From: Triparma columacea
Lineage: Eukaryota > Sar > Bolidophyceae > Parmales > Triparmaceae
DNA length: 49,348 bases
Direction of reading: 5' to 3'
Assembly (NCBI GenBank): GCA_030267965.1
Contig: BRYA01000292.1
Coordinates: forward strand, 28,110 to 77,457
Shown here piece by piece: positions 1 to 10,327 of the stretch. The notes beneath the pieces were generated by a model. The model was not told the origin of the DNA. It saw only the letters and a program-made list of their open reading frames with translations, and ran no database searches. Position 1 is the stretch's first letter; each line of letters starts with the position of its first letter. Both the position numbers and the translations under genes were made by a program.

Positions 1-779
1 CGATGAGAGCTCTATTTTCTCCACATTTGGGGGCGTATGCGATTTCAAAAGTCGATGGATGGTATTAACAATAGCAAGATTTGAGTTTTGAGGAGAGTGT
101 AGGAGTAAAGGCGCCCGATATTGGCCAAATAATCACACAAAAACAATTTTGACGACGACGAACGAGCAGTTGAGAGAGAGAGCTCTATTTTCTCCATATT
201 TGGGGGCGTATGCGAGGACAAAGTCGAAATATGGCATAATGATAGCAAGATTTGTACTTTAAAAGATAGTGTAGGAGTAAAGGCGCCCGATTTGGTATAA
301 ATACTGACCCTGTGGATTTGCTCCAAGAATTCCTTCCATTTTCCAACGGTTTAAGGGATTTTGGAAATGTTGCCATATCCAGAGGAATTACCATTCTTGA
401 GGAATAACGAAATCTGGCGAAGGCCTTTTGCAAATTAAACGCGGTGCGGTTTATTGTCATTCCAAGCGCGTCGAAGGTGTACGAGACACGCTTCTCAGCA
501 GGGTGGGTGGGTGGCATTAAAAATTTCTTCCTCTACGCGACGCTACTCCTGTTATGGGGCCGTAGGCCCAAGGTGAGCGTTCGCACTTACTTTTAAACTG
601 TTTTAAGCAGGGAGGATTGAATTTTGGGCTCCGAGCAGATGACGGTACTCCTCATTCTCTCAAAATTCCAATAATAAAATAAAATACATCTTAAGTCGCA
701 CTCTCCACGCAGCTACCGGTACAGCTCTGGCAACCTGACTGCGGGGGTGTAAAATAATGGAGCTTCTTATAATTCTCTT
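1..779. other. Left-edge region without a supported gene
   Basis: No convincing coding region is seen. It holds an imperfect direct repeat (5-290), then ordinary sequence downstream of the stop codon of the minus-strand TPR gene at 780. A 110-codon minus-strand open frame (185-517) overlaps the repeat and resembles no family I know. The polyadenylation region of the TPR gene should lie in the last 100-200 bases, but I see no diagnostic signal. Confidence 0.5.
5..290. repeat. Imperfect direct repeat, two copies, about 173-bp period
   Basis: Two copies of a block of about 113 bp lie at about 5-118 and 178-290. Both begin with gagagctctattttctcca and end with gtaggagtaaaggcgcccga. Between them they share further blocks, including tttgggggcgtatgcga and gatagcaagattt-like segments, separated by substitutions and small indels. 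The 60-bp spacer is unrelated. The block may continue beyond the left edge. No ends typical of a transposon are visible. Confidence 0.75.
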
Positions 780-3578
780 CTAACCGAACATACTTAGTAA
801 ACCATTTTTCGGTTTGGCCTTTTTCTTTGGCTTACCAAACATTCCTCCAATCCCTCCTCCTCCTCCCGCTTTCTCCTTCTTCTTCAGCCCCTCCATCCAC
901 TCCTCCTCATCCTTCCTCGCCTTCTCCTCCCCCACCCCCCCCTTCTTCCACCCCCAGTATCCCCCCATATCGCTGAGATTCTTGATGTACCTGTTTGACC
1001 TGTGAGTAGCGTTGCTCCTTAAAAACATGTCGTCGTGTGCCTCCTTTTCGTCGAGCTCAACGTCCGTCATCGCGGAGTACGCCTCCGAGTCCAAGGGAAC
1101 GTCGAGGGGCTTCCTCTGCTTCCCGATTTGAGCGTAGGTATTCACCAGCTGCTTCAAAGCGTCAGCCTCCAAAACCACAATGTTGGCGTCGTGTGAGACC
1201 TGCATGTAAGCCTTCAGAGTTTTTACGGCGACAGAAAGCTCGCCGCCGGTCTGCTGAAGCTCGCTGAGCGTCCGGAGAGTGCTGCGATTGGGTGGCGACA
1301 CATTTTTAGTGAGGTTTTTAACAACGTTAGGGGCAGGAATCTATGCAGGGGACAGACACTTTTTTAACTCACCTGGCCTCCATGAACTTGTCACCGACCT
1401 CGCGGCTGTACTGAAGCTGGTGCTCAAGGTTGCTGAAGGCTGCGATAGGGGGGGGGGGTGAAAATAAAGATAAGATCTCAAAACAGGTCCTAAAAAAAAA
1501 TAGTGCATGAACGTGAACCGCCCCCCCCCCGCGCGATACATCCTAACCCCATGCTCCGCCCCTCACCTTCGGCCTTCCTCCCCCCCACCGCCGTGACGAC
1601 GCTCCCCAGCGCCCCGTGCGCCTTGGCGCTTCCCCCCCTGTCCCCATTCCTGTCGCACGCCTCGTAGTTCTTCCTGTGCTGGTCCATCACCGGCCTTAGC
1701 TTGGACGTCTCCATGGTGCCCGTACCGCTCTCTAAGGCAAGACCCATGCCGACGCCATTCCTCCCGCTTAGGGCCTGGTTGTGGGAGGCCTTGGAGCGGA
1801 GCATCTTCTTGTCCTTCAGACAGTTTGTGAAGCTGTTGTGCTCCAGGACCGTGCTAAGCTCGGGGACCAGGTCGGCCTTCCCTTCCTCTACTCGGGTCTG
1901 AAACTGCGACAGGTGGACCCGAGAAGGCGAACGATAAGGTGAGGAGCTGGAGCGGACGGTTCTGCACCTATCTTATGCCGCCACGACCTGACATCTTGCT
2001 GATCAACACAACCCTTTCGTTCGACCCCAGCAATTCTCACCTTATAAGACTTGTCGTTCTCGATTATTTTGAGGTTATGCCCGTGATATTTTCTGGCGTT
2101 ATCGTTGTCTCCATTTATGGCGCTGATAATAGCGAAGTTGTTTAGGGTCAAGGCCTTTGCTAGGGGAGAGTAGAGACGGGAGGAGAGCGTCAGGCTTTGG
2201 GTGACGCTGTCAAATGCCGCGTCTATTTTTGGGTCATTGAAGCCAGATTCTTCTCTTCGCATCTGCGATACGATTGGGGAGAATGGGAAGACATGGGTGA
2301 GTGTAATTCGGTCTAAAATAAAAACCCCTGCCAATATTGGCAAAACGATAGTCGCCCTCGCCCCCCTCTTTGCCGTACCTGATTTAATGCCGATACGTTG
2401 AGAATCTGAGAGTGCAATATTGCGCCCTCCTGGGTTCCGAAGGCCACGGGCATGTTGGTGGGGATCGTTGCCAGGGAGTCCATCGTAACGAGAGAGTTTT
2501 GCTCTGATACAATAGAATCCTCTTCCTGCTTGGGTTTCAGACTGATCATGTTCCCGGTGCCGTCGTCCATCATATTTTTTTCCTCCTCCTCCTTCCTTAT
2601 GCGTTCCTCCTCTTTCCTCCTCTCCTCAGCGAGCTCCTCTACGCTGGTATTACAGAAACTTAGTGCTTCCTTCAGAGCTGCATCGCACTCGTCGGTTTTA
2701 CCGTTCTGCATATGACAGACACCAATGTGGTATAATCCTTTGGTCCTCTCGAAGGAGGTGTTACATACATCCATGGCGCCCTTGAAGAGGGAAAAGGCTT
2801 CTTCGAAGGCCATTTCCTTTAACTTGCAAATACCGAGGTTTGTTTTGCTGAGATAAATGAACCCGCTCAGAGAATGCGTGGTAGCGAGAGATAAGCACTT
2901 CGACAGGTAGGGGGAAGCCTTGGCGAAGTCTCCATTGGCAATCAAGAGGGTCGCCTGCACATGACTGGCGAAACAGGTTTGACTGATTTTCTCGATGGTC
3001 TGGGGTTGGAGTTGGGGGAGACGGAGGGGCGGAGGGGCGGAAGGGCGGAAAGAGGAGTTAGAAGGCCATGGTATCTCTCTCCCTGTGTGCTGTTCGCCTC
3101 TCACCTCGCCCTCCTCAATACCCTCCAACACGGCCATGGACTTCTCAATCAACTTGATGGCACTAGCCTGATCGGCTGTTAGAAGCGCAACGACAGCCTG
3201 GTTTGTTATTCCCTGACTAGCAAATACGACCTTTTTGTTTTCCAACGCATGGCTTGTTTGCTTTTCAAAGTGCCCTGTCGCCTCCTTGTACTTCCTCATT
3301 TGGAAAACAGTGCAACCAGCCTTGTTGTACAGCCTTGCTAATGCCTTATTGTCCTGGTACCCAATGTATATGTCGATCGCCCATTGCAGATTTATCATAC
3401 ATTCCTCAAGGAGTCCATCAGCATGGAGTGAATCACTTAACTGCTCGTAAAGTAATCCCAACTCTCTATTTGAGGCAGTCTCCTGACCGTCCGAACCGCT
3501 TTTGGCTTCCAGAAGGGCTGATCGTAAGCTGACGGTGAGTTCAGAAGGTTGGGGAGTGATGTCGTTGTCAGAAGACAT
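780..3578 (-). CDS. Tetratricopeptide-repeat protein (six exons)
   Basis: Predicted 738-residue helical scaffold protein. Exons on the minus strand are 3578-3105, 2999-2379, 2262-2041, 1897-1567, 1439-1373 and 1281-780. All introns have GT donors and AG acceptors, and the phases close. The start is the Met followed by SSDND; an upstream in-frame Met adds only poorly structured residues. The first 300 residues contain TPR-like helix pairs, for example around NRELGLLYEQLSDSLHADG and the segments ending in ALARLYNKAGC and YHIGVCHMQNGK. A charged RRKEEERIRKEEEEK coiled stretch follows, then more TPR-like helices, and a glycine/lysine-rich C-terminus ending GLLSMFG. It resembles TPR adaptors of the rapsyn/LGN type, or ciliary TTC proteins, but the precise family cannot be fixed by eye. 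It lies 92 bp downstream of the PGK gene on the same strand. Confidence 0.8.
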
Positions 3579-3670
3579 GTGGGTTTTTTTGTACTTTAAC
3601 ATGCAAAACATCCTCTTTTCATCAAGCAAATGTAATCTGGCTATTATTAAGTTTGGCCTCGTAAACCTAT

Positions 3671-5202
3671 CTATTCTTCCCTCGCCGCTTCAACCTCGGC
3701 CCTCAGCCTCTCTGGAGAACTAGCAGATGCGGGTGGGGGGGGTGCACCCTCCTCCTTGTCGGCGAGGGCCGCGACTCCAGGTAGGACCTTGCCCTCGAGG
3801 AGCTCAAGGGAGGCTCCCCCTCCGGTGGAGATATGGCTCATCTTGTCGGCCTTCCCTGACTTCTCGACGGCGGCGACGGAGTCCCCTCCACCAATTATGG
3901 TGCATGCGCCCTTAGCGGTGATCTCCTCGAGGACGTCAACGATGGCAAAAGTTCCTTTGGCAAAGGCGTCAAACTCAAAGACACCCATGGGCCCGTTCCA
4001 GATAACGGTCTTGCAATCGGCGAGGGCCGCGGAAATCTCTTTTGTGGCCTCGGGTCCGTTGTCGAGCCCCATCCATCCGTCAGGGATGGCGTCGGCTTTG
4101 ACGACCTGCGTGTTGGCGTCAGCCGAAAATGCGTCTGCGACAACAATGTCGGTGGGGAGGATGAGCTGCTTCCCGTTGGCCTCAGCTTTAGCCATGACAG
4201 CCTTGGCGGTCTCAACGAAGTCGTCCTCCGCCATGGAGGAACCGACGGAGAGGCCCTTCGCCTTGAGGAAGGTGAAGACCATGCCCCCACCAATGATGAC
4301 CTTGTCGCACTTGTCGAGGAGGGCCTCGAGGACAGTGATCTTAGATGAGACCTTAGAACCGCCCACGATGGCGGCCATGGGTCTCTCCCCGTTGTTCACA
4401 GCCCCGTCGAGGTACTCTAGCTCCTTAGCGAGGAGGAATCCCGAGACCGAGGGGGAGAGGTGGTGGGTGACACCCTACGAAGAGCGAAATGAGGAGCGAA
4501 GCGGCAAGTAAAGTGAGCAATGGGAAGGGTTGCATTAGTTCGAAGCGGATCTTGTCGACGGCATGCAGCAAAGCACTTGGAGCGCTCGCATTCTCACCTC
4601 TGTGGAAGCGTGGGCACGGTGGGCTGTCCCGAAGGCGTCGTTGACGAAGAGATCAAAGGGGGCGGCCAACTTGGCAGCGAACTCGGGGTCATTCTTGGAC
4701 TCTTCAGCGTAGAAGCGGGTGTTCGCGAGGAGGAATATGGTCTAATGGGGGGATCAGGGGGGGTCAGAGGTTAAGGTTTGATTTTCGCCGTTTTACCCTA
4801 AGTAGTAGTAGTAGCCCATATTCTACCCCAATCTACCAACTACGTAGGTGCTCTCTCCAGCATTCTCACCTGATCAGCAGAAATTGAATCAACTGCAGAC
4901 TTCACCTCATCACCGACACAATCTGTAACAAGTTTCACAGGTTTCTCTAGGAGCTCGCTTAGCCTTGCAGCGCATGGAGCGAGAGAGAATTTTGCCTCGG
5001 GTCCATTTTTGGGTCTCCCAAGGTGCGAGCAGATGAATATTCCCTTGGCACCAGATGACGCCAAATGTTGAATGGTGGGAAGCGAGGCCCTGATGCGGGT
5101 ATCGTCGGATATAGTGGCACCATCGAGGGGTACGTTAAGGTCAGCACGAACGAGGACGAGTTTTCCCGCAACGTCAATATCACTAATACTCTGCTTTGGC
5201 AT
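3671..5202 (-). CDS. PGK: Phosphoglycerate kinase, probably cytosolic
   Basis: Catalyses reversible phosphate transfer between 1,3-bisphosphoglycerate and ADP in glycolysis. Exons are 5202-4870, 4741-4598 and 4474-3671, giving 426 residues, the usual length for the family. The N-terminal domain shows [12 protein letters not shown] and the substrate-binding SHLGRP segment, then [17 protein letters not shown]. The C-terminal nucleotide-binding domain shows [17 protein letters not shown] and the GGGDSVAA loop. The protein starts MPKQSISD with no presequence, so a cytosolic isoform is inferred. Two oddities: the usually conserved LLEN motif reads LLAN, and a proline/alanine-rich then charged tail extends the C-terminus. 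Intron 2 contains the recurrent GAGCGAAGCG motif. The family call is secure; location is inference. Confidence 0.96.
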
Positions 5203-5359
5203 CCTTTTTTGACACCCCTTGCTGCAGAGCTGCAGAGAAGTGAGGCAAGTTTATAATGCTGAAGAATTGGGGGGTGTACCCAAGAAAAAGTTTTAGGGGG
5301 TTAAAGAGGCGGCAGATAGCTGAAGTAAATCGCTTCGATGCCTGTTCGCATTGAAAAAA

Positions 5360-6611
5360 CTAAACTTTCTTTACTTTACGAAGAGATGGTATCCTTGCGA
5401 AACGAGCCCCGAGGACTACAAGAACGCCAGCGAAGAGGTAACGGAGTCTGCACACGCCAGAGAGCGTTGGGGAGGGGGGTTTCTAGAGTGAGAAGATGGG
5501 TGCTATGTGGTGATTGTTGAATGGCGGAGTATGGTGTAGCGCTTATATTTTACGGCAAATTAAGACTCCGCTCGCAACACCGACTTCGCTGCACTCCATT
5601 TCTCCCTCACCTGTCCTCCAAGACCTCCTTATCAGGCCCCTTTAACGATTCCACCATCTTGGCTGTGAGCGCCCCTCCTGCGGCGCTACCTGCGCTTAAG
5701 TACCCCGAGAGCTGCCATATCACGAGCTCCCTCTGCTTATACGTCGCAAGCATGGCGGGGAGGGACATGGAGAGGAGGGATGTAGTTAAAATGTCAGTGT
5801 AGGAGTAAGAAGGAATGGAGGGGTTGCCGAGGAGGGCAAGGGCAGGGACAACGATGGCGCCGCCTCCAACGCCAAAGAGACCGGCGCTGAAACCGGCAAA
5901 AAGCCCAATTGTGAACACTTGGGGAAGACGCGTTTGGGGAGAGGGCGAGCTAGGCGGAGGAGGGGAGTCGCCGCTGGTAATGCTATCAACACCTTCTTTC
6001 TCAGTGGACAATGACTTCTCCAGGTGGCCCCGCAAGGGGACAGTGGGGCCGACCATCATCATGAACACGCCCATTAAACGCTTGAGCTGATCACTGTCGA
6101 ATCGTTTGCCGACTCGTACACCGAGGGGAGACATGAAGAGGCCGCCCAAAGCTATTATAGCAGCATCTGTACATAGGGACTTCATCTTAGGGGTGAACGA
6201 TGAGGTGATGGGGGCGGAGGTGGTCGAGGTCGATCTATCAGTGTGATCGCTATTTTCGCCGCTCTTTGCATATAGGTAGGAACAGGAAGCAGCAACTGAG
6301 CTGAAAACTATAGAAGCCAAAGTTGTGGCTTGTGCCTCGTGTTGAAGTAAAGCACGCTTGAGAATCACGTTCGACGTCAAAGCAGGAGTGAGCACGAACC
6401 CACCGCCAAGGCCTATCAACGAAGACAGAGAACCTGCCACACACCCAAGCACAGTCGATGGGAGAGGAGGAACTCGGGAGGTTGTTGCTGAGGTAGATAA
6501 ACGCTGTGTTCTTTGCATAGCTCTATACTTTGTGCATGCGATAGAATGTCTGCATGACGATCGCAGCAATATCGTGATTCGCTTTGTTCTAAACAACAGG
6601 TTGCCGAACAT
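5360..6611 (-). CDS. TauE/SafE-type membrane carrier
   Basis: Predicted 362-residue multipass protein of the TauE/SafE (DUF81) family, which exports or imports sulfite, sulfonates or other organic anions. Exon 1 is 6611-5611 and exon 2 is 5447-5360. The second exon is needed because reading straight through stops just after the GTGAGG donor; splicing adds RLRYLFAGVLVVLGARF, a typical last helix. The two family half-repeats are visible as GLGGGFVLTPAL and, about 190 residues later, GVGGGAIVVPAL. A Ser/Pro-rich hydrophilic loop separates the halves. The first 45 residues are rich in Arg and Ser with almost no acidic residues, which suggests a mitochondrial (or plastid) presequence. The substrate cannot be read from sequence. 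Confidence 0.9.
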
Positions 6612-7267
6612 TGAGGTGGTGCGGAAGGGGAAAGGTACTTATGACTCTACTTCTTCGCTGAAAATCGTAATCAGGGACTAACTAATAGATAAGTTGGTTG
6701 GTTACAGACTCTAGACCTCTACGTGTCTCAGGAAATGAACAGGAAGGAATCTCTAAAAAAAATCAAATAAAAGAAGAGCAGATGTAGATAAATTAAACCA
6801 AAATATTTATAATACATCTCAAATATACTTTTAATTAGAAAATAAAATGAAACGACTTGAAATTAAAAAAAATAGTAAAACATATTTTTTCAAATTACAT
6901 GTCGATATTTTAAATATATTCAGGGTCTCTAACTATGCATAAGAATTTATTAATTGATTTAAACAGACAAAAATACTAATTCATGGAAAGATGTATATTA
7001 AAAAATTTAAGGTTAGTTCTTGTTCAACATAAAAATCCAAAAAACTATTAATATAAGTGAATAAAGTATTGTGGATATATTTACAGTCTGACACAGTCCA
7101 AAACCAGCAAGGTTGCACAAAATGATTTACAATGATCTGATCACAAAAAGCGTCGCGGCAATAATAAGAGTTACAATTTTGTTGTGGGAACAACACACGT
7201 ACCACATTCATTAAATGTCAACCCCCAAACATTCCGAAAACCTAAAATTTCCCTTCCCCCTCTCTCT
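6612..7267. other. Intergenic region with a strongly AT-rich island
   Basis: The stretch from about 6740 to 7210 is dominated by A and T, unlike the GC-richer flanks. It holds no recognisable gene. One 76-codon minus-strand open frame (6981-7211) is expected by chance in such sequence. A short palindrome, TTGTTGTGGGAACAACA, lies near 7180-7197. The island ends about 60 bp before the stop of the reductase-like gene, and its distal edge is the 5' flank of the TauE/SafE gene. Confidence 0.5.
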
Positions 7268-8270
7268 TCACTCTGTTAGGGTTAGCGCAAACGTACCCGC
7301 CTCGATGCACTCCTTGATCAGACCATCGTGCTTGTCCAGTCCCCTACCATACCAAACTTTGTTCCTCCACTCAAACTCCTTCACCCCACACGGGAAGTGA
7401 GCCACAACCTCTGTGTAAGCCCTTAGCTTCTCCTTCACTGCCTCCTTGTCATCCCACTCGATGCCCTCAACGTTGCCGAACATTTCGTCGAAGAGTTCTG
7501 ATAGGATTTCGTCTTGCTTCTCCCCGGTCTCCCCCACGCTCCCCATTCCCTTGGCGGTCCCGACTAGCATGTAACCAGTAATCCAAGCCAGTTTCTCCCA
7601 CATTGCCTTGGCGTAATCATCCTCCCCAAGAACGTTGCATTTCAATCCCACCTCCTCCAGCCGAGCCTTCAAGTCTTCCGCGTGCTTCCCCGTTACCGCT
7701 GTTAAACCCTCAGGGTTAACCCTCGTGACCCCATCAGTAGGCTCTTCCCCTAGCTTTGCGACGGCGAAAAACAGTAACGCCTGAGTGTTCTTCTCCAGCC
7801 CCTTCCCCTTCAGCCACTCGTCGATGTAACCGTTCTGTAGAAACACCAGATCTCCCAGCCTCTCGTCTGGGCACTTGTCAACAACTCCATCAAGAGCGTC
7901 ATTCCTGGTGGCTACGTAAATCGGGCCAGGAGGGAGGTCATCGTAAGCATCATTCCGACCGATGAGTTTATTGCCGGGATGAGTACCGGCGAGGAGCGAC
8001 CCGATCCTCCCACCTCCGACGATCGTGCAGGGTCCAACGGCAGCACCAGCACCTCCGATAGCTGACCCACCCCTTGACTCTACCCACTCCGCCCTCTTGC
8101 GGGCCTTGACACTGGAATTATAATTGTGAGTTTGGTGAGATATTTACATGTATGACTCTGTAGCTTCCCTCCCACATATATACACATATATAGAACATAC
8201 AAACACAACAACAACATCGCCAGCCCGACAAACCTCACCTACTTCTCGACCCCCAGAGCTTTGTACCCAT
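7268..8270 (-). CDS. Ketopantoate-reductase-like (ApbA/PanE family) NAD(P)-dependent oxidoreductase
   Basis: Predicted 291-residue cytosolic-type enzyme. Exon 1 is only 32 nt (8270-8239), encoding MGTKLWGSRS; exon 2 is 8111-7268. This start gives the correct phase, while another upstream ATG does not. The N-terminal Rossmann fold shows CTIVGGGRIGSLLAG, then LIGRND at the end of the second strand. The middle has VFLQNGYIDEW, and the C-terminal helical domain contains KAMWEKLAWITGYMLVG, matching the substrate-binding KxxxN-type helix region of ketopantoate reductases. Known members reduce 2-dehydropantoate to pantoate for coenzyme A synthesis, but distant members act on other 2-oxo acids, so the substrate is uncertain. 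It is head-to-head with the DUF4336 gene, 144 bp apart. Confidence 0.8.
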
Positions 8271-8414
8271 TCTAACTTCAGAAACATGCCCAATATTAAA
8301 TCCATGCACCGCAACGGTCAAAATCAGAGCGAAAATAGCGACATGGAGTAGCATTTAGATGGTTTCAATTTTGCTGAGGTGGCCCCTTCTCATTTCATTC
8401 CTCTCAACGCTAAG
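8271..8414. promoter_or_regulatory. Shared divergent promoter region
   Basis: These 144 bp separate the start codons of the reductase-like gene (minus) and the DUF4336 gene (plus), so both promoters must lie here or in the first exons. No TATA box is evident. Inference from layout only. Confidence 0.4.
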
Positions 8415-10241
8415 ATGCATTCGCCTCTATACAAACAGCTCTTAATCGTAACCCTCCTCCTAATTGTTCCCTTTTTGGATAGCTTCCACCTACCAATCCG
8501 CATAAAACTGCCCACATCTCTCGACTCACAATCTGAGGATACAGATTCTTCCTCTCAGTTGTCTCGCCGTCAGGTTGGCGAGCTAACAATCGCTTCACTT
8601 GGTGGCCTTCTAACTCTCCAGGGGACGTCAACTCGAACAAAATCAGATTACCCACTCTGGGGAATCCTCCCTGTTGGACCGTACAAGAGGAAGAAGACAA
8701 TCATATCCACAATCGTTCCTGATAAAATATGGACGCTCGATCAGAAGTTTGGAATCCTCAACGTCCAGGTCCCTCTGTGAGTATTATACAGAGGGGATTG
8801 CTGATGTGTAGTTACACCTCGTCCCCCCCCACCCCTAACCCCTTCCCCCCCCCCTTCCACCTTCCCCAGCCGCATGACGGTTGTCGCTCTCTCAGATGGT
8901 GGTCTCCTTATCTACAACCCCCTCGCTTGCACTGAAGAGCTTCAGGATCTCCTGGCTCCGATAATAGAACAATTCGGCCAACCGAAGCACATCGTCCTCG
9001 GGACCGTTGCACTCGAGCATAAGGTCTACGCTGGTGTGTTCGCTCAGAAGTACCCGAAGGCTATAGTCTACCTTCAGCCAGGGCAGGTGAGAATGACGCA
9101 CAGTGATGTGATGTGGCGGCATGGAAACTTTTCTAACTAATTATCTCTACCCTCTTCGTAGTACTCAAGCCCCCTGAACCTCCCCGACACCTTCCTAGGT
9201 TTCCCAGTGGGTCGAACAAAGCCCATCCCCACTGACTCGTCCTCTTGCCCCTGGTCCAAAGAATTCTCCACCTACCAGCTCGGTCCCTTCATATCCCGTG
9301 ATGGGTGTTACTCGGAATGCGTCCTCTTCCATCCCTCGACAAAGACCCTTCTCGTGACGGACTGCGTCCTCGAGGTGGACCAAAAGGTCCCAGAGGTGAG
9401 ACTTGGAGGAATGCCAAAAACCTAAGGGCAGATTACCCGCTAACACTTGCCTTCACCAACTACTCCCCCCAGATTTTCAATGATGATCCCGCCCCCCTCC
9501 TCTACCACGCGCGCGACAAGGTCACGGACGTCGTTGAGGACAGTCCTGAAACACGTTTGAGGGGTTGGCGTAGGGTCGCACTATTCGGATTATTTTTTCA
9601 GCCCTCCTCAATAGTCATCGAAGAAGCGGACGCCGCCTACGCCCAGCGTAGGCCGGACATCAACCCTGACTTCCTCGGCGTTTACCCATGGACTTGGGTC
9701 GAGGTGAGAGCCTCCCTGTAGGCTTGCAGCGATGTAGCGACATCACTTCTACTAGGTTAAGGTCACTCATCTCACCTTGCCTCCCCCCATCCCCACCCCG
9801 TTTCCCGCCCGTCAACAAACACAGCCTGAAACGAAGTCCTTCGACGCAATTACCAACGGCCTCCTCGTCGCCCCAATCCTCCAGAAGCTCATCCTCTCCC
9901 GCTACCCCATCCAGACCCTCGACTTTGCTGACGCTATATCCTCCCTCCCTATCGAGCGCATAATACCCTGTCACTTCGGGAACGACCTGAAGTACAGTGG
10001 GGCCGACTTTCGGAGGGCCTTCTCATTCTTGGAGGAGGGGGGTGTGAAGAAGGGCCCGAGACCGAGGCCGGAGGACTTCAAGCAACTGGAGGACGCGGAG
10101 ACTTCCTTGTTGGAGAGCGGGGCGATCGCCCCCGCCCCGCCGATGCCGGGTTCCATGGGAGTCACACGTGAGGACATTATAAAGGCGACGGAAGCGAGGT
10201 GCAGGAAAGGGATCTGCAGCCAGTCGGCCGTGTCGACATAA
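8415..10241 (+). CDS. DUF4336 protein with plastid-type targeting
   Basis: Predicted 486-residue protein. Exons are 8415-8776, 8870-9086, 9162-9395, 9473-9703 and 9825-10241, all GT-AG and in phase. The start is the ATG at 8415; the open frame upstream has only a GTG. The N-terminus is a classic signal peptide (MHSPLYKQLLIVTLLLIVPF) followed by DSFHLPIR. A phenylalanine just after the predicted cleavage is the hallmark of plastid import across four membranes in stramenopiles. About 60 residues in, SRRQVGELTIASLGGLLTL looks like a twin-arginine thylakoid signal. The mature part shows the DUF4336 pattern: PDKIWTLDQ, RMTVVAL, GGLLIYNP, HIVLGTVALEHKVY and YLQPGQYSSPLNLP, a fold related to metallo-beta-lactamases. 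No biochemical role is established for the family. It converges with the decarboxylase gene, 86 bp away. Confidence 0.88.
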
Positions 10242-10327
10242 AGTATAGTCCAAATAGTAGTGAAAAACCTCACGCTCTTATTATACTGCACTTTCGTCCC
10301 CATCCTTCGCCCTCCTTCCTTCCTCCA

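Noticed and set aside
185..517. 110-codon minus-strand open frame at the left edge
   Set aside because: It overlaps the second copy of the direct repeat, its translation resembles no family, and no splice-linked partner was found. It may be a fragment of something cut by the window edge, but this cannot be supported.
2263..2378. Alternative acceptor at 2314-2313 for intron 2 of the TPR gene
   Set aside because: Using it puts exon 3 out of phase and meets a stop; the acceptor at 2264-2263 keeps phase and continues a helical protein.
6740..7210. Nuclear copy of mitochondrial DNA as an explanation for the AT island
   Set aside because: No mitochondrial protein, rRNA or tRNA could be recognised; it remains a possibility, not a call.
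6981..7211. 76-codon minus-strand open frame in the AT-rich island
   Set aside because: AT-rich sequence here gives few clues and the product has no recognisable motif; length is within chance expectation.
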